From the NCBI GenBank assembly GCA_910584035.1, contig CAJTZR010000025.1, positions 1 to 20,126 of the forward strand: 20,126 nt of DNA, written 5' to 3'. The position numbers were made by a program, and so were the translations under genes. The DNA comes from an uncultured Christensenella sp. GTDB taxonomy: Bacteria; Bacillota; Clostridia; Christensenellales; UBA3700. Under the pieces are notes generated by a model. The model did no database searches, was not told the DNA's origin, and was given only the letters and a program-made list of their open reading frames with translations. Of the stretch, positions 1-8,285 are shown one piece after another. The number at the start of each line of letters is the position of its first letter. Within the stretch, counting starts at the first letter, position 1.

Positions 1-60
1 GTACATAGATATATGTATTTTATGTACCACCATTTTACACAATTTAGCCAAATTAACAAA

Positions 61-90
61 AAATACCCCCGATTTTCGGTGGGTATTTTT
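61..90. terminator. Bidirectional intrinsic terminator, CCGA/TCGG-type stem
   Basis: An ATACCC-CCGA arm pairs with a TCGG-GGGTAT arm across a TTT loop, with one bulged T at position 80. The hairpin is flanked by an A-run on the left and a T-run on the right, so it can end transcription in either direction. Its stem resembles the terminators after rpsI and after the XRE gene. The gene it serves on the plus strand would lie left of the window. Confidence 0.7.
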
Positions 91-125
91 AAAAAATCGA
101 CTTTTTACAAATTTACGACTTTACA

Positions 126-170
126 AAAAATACAACAAGGCAAAATGATTAATTTTGCCTTGTTGTTTTT
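126..170 (-). terminator. Intrinsic terminator downstream of ypeB
   Basis: A 14-bp perfect stem (arms 133-146 and 152-165, core AACAAGGCAAAAT) closes a 5-nt loop. On the minus strand it is followed by a TATTTTTT tract, and on the plus strand by GTTTTT. It lies about 65 bp past the ypeB stop, so it probably ends the sleB-ypeB transcript, and it may work both ways. Confidence 0.8.
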
Positions 171-230
171 ATTATTACATTTTTAAAAAGTTAAGAAACT
201 ATTTGGCTAATTAGTTTAATCACAACTAAT

Positions 231-1571
231 TTACATTAACAAATCGCCTTGATTACTATCAATCATACGCAAAACATTTACCTCATCACCAGTATAAGCA
301 TCTACATACACAAAGTATTTTTCCCCGTCTAAGTCGCCTACAAGCTCATAAGTTAATTTTTCAGTAACAGTATTCCAAGGAATTGTAACCAATCTAACCT
401 CAACATTTTCCAATATAGCAGAAACATTTAATACTGCCTCTTCTTCGCTAATGGTTGGCGTTTCATAAGTCCTTTGTACGTGATTAAAAGCATAATTCAA
501 TCCTTCATAGCCTATAACCTCTCCAGTATCAAGACTTATTTTCAATTTTACCATATCTGGATAATTTACAATACCATCTTGTTCGTAACACATATTGATA
601 TATACATTACTTTGGTTATTATTTATCCAAACGGCTTTCATATTTTTAAGTCCGATAGCCTCACAATATTGTTCTGCCACCTTTTTACATTGTTCCATTG
701 TCAAAGTAGGTTCTACAACTTCGTGGAATAAGTCCATTAACAATAACATTCCGCCTTTCTTTGCTATTTGAACAGAACATTGTCTACCGCCTTTTAGTTT
801 AACAGTATACAAATAACTTGGTATTCTGTTTACACTATCTTGAGCGTACTCAATATTTTCAATATCATAGCCAACAAGGTATTTTTCTACATAGCCTTTG
901 CCTTGGTCTGGTGTAATTTCCTCACCCACTACACCTTTTGCCTCTCTATTTATTATGCCATCACTAAATGGTCCATCGTATATCAATGACGGATATTCTA
1001 TACTGCCATTATTAATGCTTGACAAAATATCCTCAAACTTTTCGTTACTTGCACCTAACATTAGTGCGAAAGTATCCCCGTCTTTTGCATAGTCTTGCAA
1101 GCTATTTAAAAGCTTACCATATTCCTTTGAAACACCCCACAATTTATTTAAGTTTTCCATTTGTGAAGTGGTTAAGCTTTTGCCTTTATCAAGTTCCCTA
1201 TTTAAAAACACACAATAATCGCCTAGTTGATTGATATAGCTCATAAGGTTAGACATTCCCTCATTGTTTGCGTAGAAAACTTGCAAGTTTTGACTGGCTA
1301 AGTTACAATTAACATCGATTTTCAAAAGGTTTTGTCTTAAAAGTTTGCTATCTGTCATAACTCTTGCTTTTGCTAGGTCGTTCTCAATATCTACAAAGTT
1401 ACCAACCAAAGCATAGTATGCAGACTGATAAAATGCGTCAAGGTCACGTGTTTTTTCTTTATCTTTTTTAACATATATTCCCACAAACACACTTAAAGTT
1501 ATCACCGCTGCAAGCAAAGCAATCATTACTATTGCTAACATTGTCATTTTACGTCTTTTTGTAAGTTCCAT
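231..1571 (-). CDS. ypeB: Germination protein YpeB
   Basis: This is YpeB, the partner of the spore cortex-lytic enzyme SleB. In spores the two proteins depend on each other for stable assembly, and YpeB is processed during germination. The 446-residue protein has a basic start, one membrane segment at about residues 11-34, and a helical region to about 185. The conserved YPSLIYDGPFSD motif is at residues 193-204. Repeated PepSY-like segments follow to the end, with 'VKLKISLDTGEVIGYEG' and 'YFVYVDAYTGDEV' typical of that fold. Length matches the family (about 450). The gene starts 9 bp after sleB behind a strong GGAGGGG site, so the two are translated from one message. Family assignment rests on motif recognition, domain order and the sleB neighbour. 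Confidence 0.95.
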   Translation of the reverse strand: MELTKRRKMTMLAIVMIALLAAVITLSVFVGIYVKKDKEKTRDLDAFYQSAYYALVGNFVDIENDLAKARVMTDSKLLRQNLLKIDVNCNLASQNLQVFYANNEGMSNLMSYINQLGDYCVFLNRELDKGKSLTTSQMENLNKLWGVSKEYGKLLNSLQDYAKDGDTFALMLGASNEKFEDILSSINNGSIEYPSLIYDGPFSDGIINREAKGVVGEEITPDQGKGYVEKYLVGYDIENIEYAQDSVNRIPSYLYTVKLKGGRQCSVQIAKKGGMLLLMDLFHEVVEPTLTMEQCKKVAEQYCEAIGLKNMKAVWINNNQSNVYINMCYEQDGIVNYPDMVKLKISLDTGEVIGYEGLNYAFNHVQRTYETPTISEEEAVLNVSAILENVEVRLVTIPWNTVTEKLTYELVGDLDGEKYFVYVDAYTGDEVNVLRMIDSNQGDLLM

Positions 1572-1580
1572 AACCCCTCC

Positions 1581-2327
1581 TTAAATTGCAAACTTGTGTT
1601 TACCAATCGTAAGTTTTACTTCACGAGACCATATCCATTTACTTGTTGCAGTTGCTGGATTGAAATAGTACAAGCACCCGTTTGTTGGGTCCCAACCATT
1701 CATTGCATCTTTAGCAGCACGCATTGCACTATCATTTGGCTCAAGATTAATTTGACCATCGTGCACTGCAGTAAACGCCCAAGGTTGATACACTACACCC
1801 GAAATTGTATTTGGAAAGCTTGAACTTCTTACTCTGTTGAGCACAACTGCTCCAACTGCTACTTGACCAATATATGGTTCACCTCTTGCTTCTGCGTGAA
1901 TAGTTTTTGCTAGCAAATAAATATCACCGCCAGAATAGTTGCTATTACCACTACTACCACTTGAAAGTGTAATACCCAACGCCTTTGCAGTTGCATTACC
2001 AACAATGCCGTCCACTACAAGACCTCTTGATTTTTGGAAATTTTTAACTGCTTGCAAAGTTTTACTGCCAAAAATGCCATCAACACTGCCAACACTAAAG
2101 CCTAACTCATTTAATTTGCGTTGAATCTCCTTTACTTTACTGCCACTATCCCCTTTACGAATTGCAGCAGCTTCCAAGCTATCTACTTGAGCAACATTGC
2201 TACTTGTAAAAGGATATACAATCGCAGTAGTGAAGCAAGCAAAAGCAATTAACGCACAAATGATAGTAATCAATAATTTGTTTTTATTTATAATATTAAC
2301 AAATTGTGTTTTATCAAATTTTTTCAT
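1581..2327 (-). CDS. sleB: Spore cortex-lytic enzyme SleB
   Basis: SleB is a lytic transglycosylase that degrades muramic-lactam-containing cortex peptidoglycan during germination. Residues 16-40 form a membrane segment that may act as a signal peptide. Residues 57-118 are a peptidoglycan-binding domain of the PG_binding_1 type ('KGDSGSKVKEIQRKLNELGF', then VDGIFG and VDGIVG). A Ser/Gly/Asn linker spans 121-134. The catalytic Hydrolase_2 (SleB/CwlJ) domain spans 135-248 and carries HAEARGE at 144-150, whose first glutamate (E146) is the expected catalytic acid, plus the NRVRS and FTAVHDG blocks. The 248 residues are usual for the family. It is the first gene of the sleB-ypeB operon. Sporulation sigma control (sigma-G) is known for sleB in Bacillus, but I could not find a convincing sigma-G promoter here. 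Confidence 0.96.
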   Translation of the reverse strand: MKKFDKTQFVNIINKNKLLITIICALIAFACFTTAIVYPFTSSNVAQVDSLEAAAIRKGDSGSKVKEIQRKLNELGFSVGSVDGIFGSKTLQAVKNFQKSRGLVVDGIVGNATAKALGITLSSGSSGNSNYSGGDIYLLAKTIHAEARGEPYIGQVAVGAVVLNRVRSSSFPNTISGVVYQPWAFTAVHDGQINLEPNDSAMRAAKDAMNGWDPTNGCLYYFNPATATSKWIWSREVKLTIGKHKFAI

Positions 2328-2504
2328 AATTCCACTATCCTTTATTGAATTATTTTAATTTTTGCACTTTTACATACTTTTTAAACTACAAATACGCATT
2401 TTTTTTTAATATTTATGTATTATTAACTATAGAAAGTAAATTTAATCCCGCTTAAAATTTTGTATTGCTAATGTAATACTGCTTGCTTAAACAAGCACTT
2501 TAGT

Positions 2505-2585
2505 TTGAATCAACATCTGTTACGGCAAAATGTGGCTACGCCACGCTTGTCAGAGTCACCACAAAATAGCTTTTTTGCGGGGTAT
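2505..2585. other. GC-rich patch with alternative hairpins (possible small RNA or repeat relic)
   Basis: Within AT-rich DNA this patch carries a short hairpin GTGGC-TAC-GCCAC. It also carries a competing longer stem in which GCAAAA and TGTGG pair with CCACA and TTTTGC about 40 bases later. There is no open reading frame, tRNA shape or U-tract. It could be a structured 5' leader element of sleB (minus strand), a small RNA, or a fragment of a dispersed repeat. The sequence does not decide between these. Confidence 0.3.
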
Positions 2586-2732
2586 ATGGATAACTTCCAA
2601 TAATATAACAACTAAAATAATGGGTTATTGCAAAATAATTAGTAAATTAATTTTAATAAACATTTAAAAATAGTATTTTATTAAGCAATTAATTAGTTAG
2701 TTAGTTTACAAAATATAAATAATGTCATTTAT

Positions 2733-2768
2733 AAAAAAGATATTTAACTCTTTTAATGTTAAATATCT
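2733..2768 (-). terminator. Probable intrinsic terminator for the spoIIR transcript
   Basis: An 11-bp perfect stem AGATATTTAAC / GTTAAATATCT has a 9-nt loop and is followed on the minus strand by TTTTTTAT. It lies about 270 bp beyond the spoIIR stop, which is rather far, but no other gene ends nearby on this strand. Confidence 0.55.
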
Positions 2769-3037
2769 CAATTATTTAAATAGTTAGAAAATGAATGTTA
2801 ATTTCATATATTTTAATATTCAAAAAGCGTTAGCAATTTTATTAATTAAGAATAATAAATTTTATTAATATTCCAAAGTATATATATTGTAAGCTTTGTC
2901 AAGCAACACATAGTAACATTTAACATTGCGATTGTTAATTAAAATTGTGTTAGTTTTAATTTATTAAGCAAAAAGCGTTGTTTTGTTTAAATTTAAACAA
3001 CTCAAATTATTAATGATTAATTTACAACTAACAAAAA

Positions 3038-3547
3038 TTAATTACCTAGCCATTTGCTAAATATAGATTTATACTCAATATTTTCACCATCACCCTCTGC
3101 AGTTACAAAACACAAAGGAGGATATGCTACACACCACCAATTATCACCTTTACCACTGCCAAGTTCAATAATAATTGCATCATATACGCCAGCACCCAAA
3201 GTCAACTCTTCATAAGAACGAGTTGGAAATTTTTCCTCACTTATCCTTATTTTTGAGGTATAGTTTTGACCTAATTCACGCAATTTGTTATCAACTACCA
3301 TTGTTAAATGCTCTACATTTTGATTTAAAATGTTTATCATATCGTCTTTACTTTGTATGCTGTCAACTATTGGCTTTAATGCACTTACAACAGTATCCTT
3401 GACTTGATATTTAATTTGTTGGTCGTACTCACTATTACTATTAGCCCTTATATGTATTCTCAAATAATCTTCTTCCTTATGATTTACTAAACAAAAAGTA
3501 CAAATTACCGCAACCAATAAAACACCTAAAACAATTAATTTTTTCAT
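3038..3547 (-). CDS. spoIIR: Stage II sporulation protein R
   Basis: SpoIIR is the forespore-made, exported signal that activates the membrane protease SpoIIGA, which then processes pro-sigma-E in the mother cell. The protein has an N-terminal export or membrane segment (residues 2-22, LIVLGVLLVAVICTFCLV). It then has the family core 'DYLRIHIRANSNSEYDQQIK' at residues 27-46, an LTLGAGVYDAIIIELGSG block, and the terminal NWWCVAYPPLCF motif. The start was placed at the ATG at 3547 because an AGAGGTT site precedes it by a few bases. An in-frame TTG six codons upstream (3565) has no good site. At 169 residues it is somewhat shorter than many homologues but ends after the conserved core. It is monocistronic here. 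Confidence 0.94.
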   Translation of the reverse strand: MKKLIVLGVLLVAVICTFCLVNHKEEDYLRIHIRANSNSEYDQQIKYQVKDTVVSALKPIVDSIQSKDDMINILNQNVEHLTMVVDNKLRELGQNYTSKIRISEEKFPTRSYEELTLGAGVYDAIIIELGSGKGDNWWCVAYPPLCFVTAEGDGENIEYKSIFSKWLGN

Positions 3548-3711
3548 AATAACCTCTAAAATCAAATTACTTAGTGTGCTAAAACTTTAAAATATGTATT
3601 TTATTTTTCTATTGCACATCAAAAGCAAATTTATTATGGGCAGATTATGCAATTTTTATACTAAAAAAACTAATTTATTAAAAAAATTGCAAGCAAAATT
3701 TGATTAAGGTA

Positions 3712-3740
3712 TTGAAAAAAATAAAAATTTATGTTAATAT
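3712..3740 (+). promoter_or_regulatory. Sigma-A-type promoter for the DUF1508 gene
   Basis: The -35 is TTGAAA (3712-3717) and the -10 is TAATAT (3735-3740), with a 17-bp spacer. A second -10-like TATAAT overlaps just downstream (3741-3746). The gene start is about 95 bp further on, so the leader is roughly 85 nt. Confidence 0.65.
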
Positions 3741-3833
3741 ATAATTGTATTAATATATAAGCAAACTTTCTTTTAATTCGTTTTGCTTATTTTAAATAGT
3801 GAAAAAATAAATGTATATACAAAGGAGAAAATT

Positions 3834-4241
3834 ATGGCAAACGAACTAAAAGGATATTTTATCTATTCAAAGACCCCAAAGGGCAACTTTAACTTTAGGC
3901 TAAAAGCCTCTAATAAAGAAACAATTGCAGTTAGCGAAGGTATTTACACTACCCTAAGCAGTTGTAAAAATGGTATAGATTCTGTACGCAAATTTGGTGT
4001 TATAGATAAAATCGAGGACCAAACACTTAACAAATACGAAACACTTACAAATCCTAAATTTGAGATTTACAAGGATAAACAAGATAAATTCCGTTATCGT
4101 TTACGTGCAAACAACGGACAAATTCTTTGCATTTCAGAGGAAGGCTATGCAAGCAAAGCATCTTGCAAAGCTGGCATAGCAAGTGTAGGCAAATGGGCAC
4201 CTACAGCGGAAATGCTATCAGTAGCCGAGTTCAAAAAGTAA
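3834..4241 (+). CDS. DUF1508 (YegP/UPF0339-like) tandem-domain protein
   Basis: This is a small 135-residue soluble protein made of two DUF1508 repeats. The first is at about residues 7-55 (GYFIYSKTPKGNFNFRLKAS, then ISEGIY/CKNGIDSV-type features). The second is at about 75-122 (KFEIYKDKQDKFRYRLRANN, then SEEGYASKASCKAGIASV). This beta-rich fold is widespread, but its biochemical role is not established, so no function is assigned. The ATG at 3834 was chosen because AAAGGAG sits 6 bases before it. An earlier in-frame start (3783) lacks a site and would overlap the leader. It stands alone with its own promoter between spoIIR and the glycosylase unit. Confidence 0.9.
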   Translation: MANELKGYFIYSKTPKGNFNFRLKASNKETIAVSEGIYTTLSSCKNGIDSVRKFGVIDKIEDQTLNKYETLTNPKFEIYKDKQDKFRYRLRANNGQILCISEEGYASKASCKAGIASVGKWAPTAEMLSVAEFKK

Positions 4242-4452
4242 AAGTAGCCTATTGTTTTTAATCTAATTGAATAAAAATATAAAAAAATAATGGTTGCTTT
4301 GAACAATTTATTACTTCTTAATATCATTATTCAAACTAACAATTAATACTCGGCTAATAATTATAATAGTTTAAAATAAGATTATTTTATAAATATTAAC
4401 ATAAACTTTACATTTTCAGAACATTTAGTTATAATGGATAGTAAATAAAAAT

Positions 4453-4490
4453 CTGTCAAAAAAAGTATACTTTTTTTGACAGTTTTACTC
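4453..4490 (+). terminator. Perfect 30-nt palindrome, likely terminator of the DUF1508 gene
   Basis: The two 15-nt arms (4453-4467 and 4468-4482, outer bases CTGTCA and TGACAG) are exactly complementary with no separate loop, and TTTT follows. It lies about 210 bp past the DUF1508 stop. The arms contain A7 and T7 runs, so it may end transcription in both directions. Confidence 0.6.
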
Positions 4491-4568
4491 ATTATGTTAC
4501 TTATCCTAATTTTTCCAAGCTAATAAACAAAAAAATTGTTTATTTTATTTATAAAAATCATTAATTAT

Positions 4569-4604
4569 AAACAAAAAACAGCTTTAAAAAGCTGTTTTTT
4601 GTTT
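4569..4604. terminator. Bidirectional 17-bp hairpin terminator
   Basis: Arms 4569-4585 and 4588-4604 pair perfectly around an AA loop, with core ACAGCTTT / AAAGCTGT. The outer arms are A-rich and T-rich, which gives a U-tract on either strand. On the minus strand it could end the transcript of the glycosylase gene that stops at 4894. Confidence 0.65.
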
Positions 4605-4893
4605 AATATAAATTTTTGTATATTTATTTTTTAAATTATAATTTAACTTAATATTCTTTAACTTAAATTAAAGCTAAAAGTTAATATGTTCCTAATGTAA
4701 TATTTTTATCAAAATTAATCATTTCAATCAAAACATTTATGTCAAAATAGCAACCTTATCATCAAATTATTTTTTACAATTTATAAGGTACTTTAATAAC
4801 TAGCATTTTAGCAAAAGCAGTAAAATACTTTTAACAAATTTAAATACTTTATTTATAAATACAATTTACTATAAAAAATATACTAGACAATTT

Positions 4894-5367
4894 TTATAAA
4901 TGTTTTAATTGTTCTATCCACAAAGCTTTGTCAAATCTCACATTTGCTGGACTAGTTGACGGCAGACAGATAGTAATATCTATTAGCTCTGGATAAAATT
5001 TACAAAATAATTCATAAGATTTTTTACCATTACAAATTATTTTTGTTATTTTTGTTTTACTCAATATCCATTTTATATCGGCGGGCGTATCGCAAGCCAA
5101 GTTACTATCACTACTGCTTTGCTTGCCTTGTTTTTGGTTTGTACCACCAGCCACAATATCCCACAATGCAATATTATTTGCAAGCAAAAGCTCTTTTTTA
5201 TCCTCAATAGTTTCAATACTGCCACCAAAAATCTCTTGAATTAGTCCCCAAAATCTATTTCTCGGATTTCCATAATAAAAACCATTCTGAAAAGATAATA
5301 CACTTGGAAAACTACCCAAAATAAGCAATCTGCTATTTTCATTAAAAACCGCATTAAAACCTTGCAC
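4894..5367 (-). CDS. DNA-deoxyinosine (hypoxanthine-DNA) glycosylase, UDG superfamily
   Basis: This is a base-excision repair enzyme of the uracil-DNA-glycosylase fold. Members of this subfamily (family 6 / HDG) remove hypoxanthine formed by adenine deamination from DNA. The 157-residue protein shows motif I GSFPSVLSFQNGFYYGNPRN at residues 18-37 followed by RFW. It also shows an ALWDIVAGG block at 67-75 and motif II LPSTSPAN at 135-142. A Mug-like member with another substrate is the main alternative. The start was set at GTG 5367, which has GAGG six bases upstream. A TTG at 5379 is possible but has only a weak site. It lies about 30 bp downstream of the pyrophosphohydrolase gene and is probably co-transcribed with it. 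Confidence 0.85.
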   Translation of the reverse strand: MQGFNAVFNENSRLLILGSFPSVLSFQNGFYYGNPRNRFWGLIQEIFGGSIETIEDKKELLLANNIALWDIVAGGTNQKQGKQSSSDSNLACDTPADIKWILSKTKITKIICNGKKSYELFCKFYPELIDITICLPSTSPANVRFDKALWIEQLKHL

Positions 5368-5400
5368 TATACACCTCAACTAATCTTTTGTACGAACTTA

Positions 5401-5730
5401 TCAATCGTTTACCTCTTTAAGTAAAATATGGTTATCATATCCACCTAACTTTTGCACTTCTGCAAGACGAATTTTTTCAAAAGAAGAGTGTTCAACACCG
5501 ATTAAATCAAGTATTGCATATAAAACTTGCACTAAATCTGCCATTTTTTTAACTGCAAGTTCATCATCTTCTCCCTCAAATGCTTTTTTAAAGTCAAATA
5601 TTTCTCTATCAAGTGCTTGAATCAAATAACTTGCATATTCTTCGTTTTCCAATTGTTCAGTTATACAAGTTTTACCTTGCTTTTCATATAATTTGGGTAC
5701 TAAATCACGTACCAATTTGTCATAAATCAT
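5401..5730 (-). CDS. MazG/PRA-PH-like nucleotide pyrophosphohydrolase (COG4997 type)
   Basis: The 109-residue protein resembles the all-alpha NTP pyrophosphohydrolases annotated as house-cleaning enzymes. The signatures are the N-terminal KLVRDLVPKL (residues 5-14), two helices in the middle, and the C-terminal KLGGYDNHILL (94-104), which corresponds to the usual RGGFxxRI-L motif. The metal-binding pattern expected in this fold, ExxE followed by ExxD, reads E43-I-F-D46 and K62-M-A-D65. One ligand is therefore conservatively changed and one is replaced by lysine. Activity is therefore uncertain. It is the first gene of a two-gene minus-strand unit with the deoxyinosine glycosylase, a pairing that suggests nucleotide-damage control. 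A site containing AGGA precedes the ATG. Confidence 0.78.
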   Translation of the reverse strand: MIYDKLVRDLVPKLYEKQGKTCITEQLENEEYASYLIQALDREIFDFKKAFEGEDDELAVKKMADLVQVLYAILDLIGVEHSSFEKIRLAEVQKLGGYDNHILLKEVND

Positions 5731-5880
5731 AATTTCCTAGTTATTTCGTAAAATAATTTTATTATTTAAAAGTAAATATTTACCTTTTTTACTTTCAATT
5801 TTTCAACATTCGCCAGTACGCTACTACAATAAGTATTAGCCTTGATAACTTTAATTATTATAGTTGCATATGTGTTTTTA

Positions 5881-8238
5881 TTAAGCATAAACACTCAATT
5901 TTTTGTATGCTGAATTTAATGCATTACGTTTTGTAGCAAAAGTACAGTTAATACTTTTATTTCTGTAAATACTTGCATATTTTAAATCATTACTCCTACC
6001 ATTAACATACTTTTGACAAGACAAAAGTTCCCTTAGCAAGTAATCGTATGCCTCCCAAACAATAGCTTGGTTATTATCTTTTGCCAAAATTGTTTTTAGT
6101 AAATTTACCTCTTTTTCAACATTAATCAAATCATTTATAGCCTTTTTTAGCTCTTTAATTTGATTATTTACTTGGCTTTGAGTATAAATTTTTTCTGTTA
6201 ACATAACAACCGCTTTTTCATATGCCTTGTCATACTCAAGATAGCTGAAATAAGTGTATTTGTGTCTATCTAGAATTTTAGTTTCCACAAGTTTTGCCAA
6301 TTCAGTAGTATCTGCCTCAATACCGCCATAGTTATCCTCTATCAATGGACGCATTGCTGGGTTATATTTTTTACCAGTATCGTCATAAGATACCTCAAAT
6401 TCCACAATACCATTATGTTCAATCTCAATCCTCAATATCTGAGTAGTTGCATCATAATTTTTTGTATAATTATATTTTCTTGTATATTTGCTGTATCCGT
6501 CTGTAGTATAACTCCATTTAATAGTCGGCTCACCACCATTTAAACTACCTTTTATTTCAATGACTGTTTTTCTCAAAGCAGTGTCGTCTACGCCTTTTGG
6601 ATTTTCCCTAATATCAAGAGTTAAAAAGCGTGAAACATATTCTGCTATACTACCAAACTCGTTCATTTTGTTAGAGTCTTGCATTATCATATTTGATTTA
6701 TCTGTGCGATAATTACTGACATATACCTTAAAACCACTACTTGTATCAGTAATAACTGCAGAAGAGTGTTCATCTGACTCAATATAAAAGCTTTCCGCCC
6801 CCGCAAATCGTGGTGTGAATTTTGCATATTTGCTACCTTGTTTATTTTCCAAATTATTGATAAAGTACCAGTTATTAGCTACATTTGTTAGATAAGTGTT
6901 TGAATCATTTTCACCAAATGCTTTCATAAACGCGGAATTAGATACTTTGTAATCTACTAAAGTAATACCTCTTTCAGTAAACAAACGTCTTTCCGCACTC
7001 CTCAAATTACTTGGTAAAAGCGGAACTACACCCGATTGTCCTTGAGCGGGATACAAGTCACTCTCATTAAAGTTGTAATTTTTAAGATTGTAATTTTGTT
7101 TACCAAGCACTGCAAAACCAGTGGCTGCATATATATCGGTAGCATTAGGAATTGCTATTCTTCCGTCAATTAACCTCTCCCAAAACGGACTTATTGCATA
7201 TTGATACCCCGCAATCGGTGAACCTTTATAACTTATTGCAAACGTTGGTGAATCTTGACTAAAGCAAGTTGCACCTCGGCTTACTGCAAGCATCATTGAC
7301 TGCACATACATATTTTCTGGATAGCTAAAAATCTGTTCCCAGTCGTTACCAACATATTTATCATTTTCACCAAAAAGAGATTTATTGCCGTCATTTTTCC
7401 AATGCCACCAGTCACTTGCAACACCCCAGTTACCAATAAGTCCAGCAAGCCATAAACCTTGCATTAAGCCGTACGTAGTAGGGTCTGCAATACTCTCTTG
7501 ATTTAACATACAGATATTTTTGCTATATTGCTTGAATGCGGAGTAAAAACTTTCGTTACCCTCAAGCCAATCTAAAATCATACCATTTTTATAATTAAGA
7601 TTAGTATCTGTCCAAACAAAATACCCACCATATTTTGCACAAAGTTTTATTAAGTCAATAATGTATCTTGTATTATCACTTTCCGCTTTGCCACGCCACG
7701 TAACGCCATTATAAAGTTCAGAGGCATTAAGTCCCAAAAAGCTATTGTGACGTTTTGCAAACCTATCCTCTAAATATTTTAGCGGTGGACGTGCTTCCAT
7801 ATGTGTCTCACCAGTAATACATTGTATTACATAAGGAATATTATTATTTTCGCACATATCTGCCCATTTTTCAAGATTGTGTTTGTTTGGCTCACAATTA
7901 GGCAAAAATAATTGTCCCGCTACTAGTACAATGACAGTATTTTTTCTTTGTTTTTCAGACAATGCACCCCAAAAATTCATTAAATTATCTTCACCATTAT
8001 AGTTTACAAAATTTACTGGGTTCTTATTATCTATAACCTTTTTCAAATTTGCATTTTCTCCAAACTCAATCGCATCAAAGGTTGAAAGCAAAACATCTCT
8101 TGCCTCGCTGAACAAGGCAGTATTTTGCTTAGCATATTGCAAATTAGCAAGCACGCTACTTAGTATAATAACAAATACTAATAGCACTGCAACGATTCCG
8201 ATTATAATTTTCCACTTTTTATTAATTATAAGTTTCAT
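5881..8238 (-). CDS. Membrane-anchored GH98 endo-glycosidase (blood-group endo-beta-galactosidase-like)
   Basis: GH98 enzymes cut internal beta-linkages: known members release A/B blood-group trisaccharides from type 2 glycans, and some act on xylan. The protein (785 residues) has an uncleaved-looking membrane anchor at residues 11-32 with a lysine-rich start, so it should sit outside the cell. The GH98 catalytic module spans about 85-375. Candidate acidic residues are E174 (LNASELY), D211 (WTDTN) and E248 (LNQES), followed by the GLWLAGLIGNWGVASDWWHW core. A C-terminal GH98 beta domain follows, then a helical stretch from about 665 that looks like a FIVAR module. There is no LPxTG anchor. 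The ATG at 8238 follows GGAAAGGAT, whereas an in-frame start 13 codons upstream has no site. It lies 47 bp after the fucosidase gene in the same operon. The substrate cannot be decided from sequence. Confidence 0.87.
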   Translation of the reverse strand: MKLIINKKWKIIIGIVAVLLVFVIILSSVLANLQYAKQNTALFSEARDVLLSTFDAIEFGENANLKKVIDNKNPVNFVNYNGEDNLMNFWGALSEKQRKNTVIVLVAGQLFLPNCEPNKHNLEKWADMCENNNIPYVIQCITGETHMEARPPLKYLEDRFAKRHNSFLGLNASELYNGVTWRGKAESDNTRYIIDLIKLCAKYGGYFVWTDTNLNYKNGMILDWLEGNESFYSAFKQYSKNICMLNQESIADPTTYGLMQGLWLAGLIGNWGVASDWWHWKNDGNKSLFGENDKYVGNDWEQIFSYPENMYVQSMMLAVSRGATCFSQDSPTFAISYKGSPIAGYQYAISPFWERLIDGRIAIPNATDIYAATGFAVLGKQNYNLKNYNFNESDLYPAQGQSGVVPLLPSNLRSAERRLFTERGITLVDYKVSNSAFMKAFGENDSNTYLTNVANNWYFINNLENKQGSKYAKFTPRFAGAESFYIESDEHSSAVITDTSSGFKVYVSNYRTDKSNMIMQDSNKMNEFGSIAEYVSRFLTLDIRENPKGVDDTALRKTVIEIKGSLNGGEPTIKWSYTTDGYSKYTRKYNYTKNYDATTQILRIEIEHNGIVEFEVSYDDTGKKYNPAMRPLIEDNYGGIEADTTELAKLVETKILDRHKYTYFSYLEYDKAYEKAVVMLTEKIYTQSQVNNQIKELKKAINDLINVEKEVNLLKTILAKDNNQAIVWEAYDYLLRELLSCQKYVNGRSNDLKYASIYRNKSINCTFATKRNALNSAYKKLSVYA

Positions 8239-8285
8239 TAATTTATCCTTTCCGAAAACATATCTCGTTTTTAACAATCAAAAAT

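Larger units (their letters stand above)
2328..3037. other. 710-bp AT-rich spacer between spoIIR and sleB
   Basis: There is no supported gene. The spacer holds a minus-strand terminator-like hairpin (2733-2768), an 18-bp palindrome at 2983-3000 (TTGTTTAAATTTAAACAA), and a small GC-richer structured patch (about 2505-2585) in otherwise very AT-rich DNA. The part just right of 2327 must contain the sleB promoter. Confidence 0.8.
4242..4893. other. 650-bp AT-rich spacer with two long perfect hairpins
   Basis: There is no supported gene in any frame. The only structured parts are the two terminator-like inverted repeats at 4453-4482 and 4569-4604. The rest is A/T-rich DNA with no recognisable motif. 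Confidence 0.8.

Noticed and set aside
221..228. ARG motif change (ARC) in the EcfT second coupling helix, near ecfT codons 224-226
   Set aside because: Given in protein residues. ARC-Y variants at this position are, to my knowledge, common in Firmicutes EcfT, so this is not unusual.
2328..2450. Sigma-G promoter for sleB
   Set aside because: A GTATGTA-like -10 and a GCGTA-like -35 occur upstream, but neither matches the consensus well at the expected spacing.
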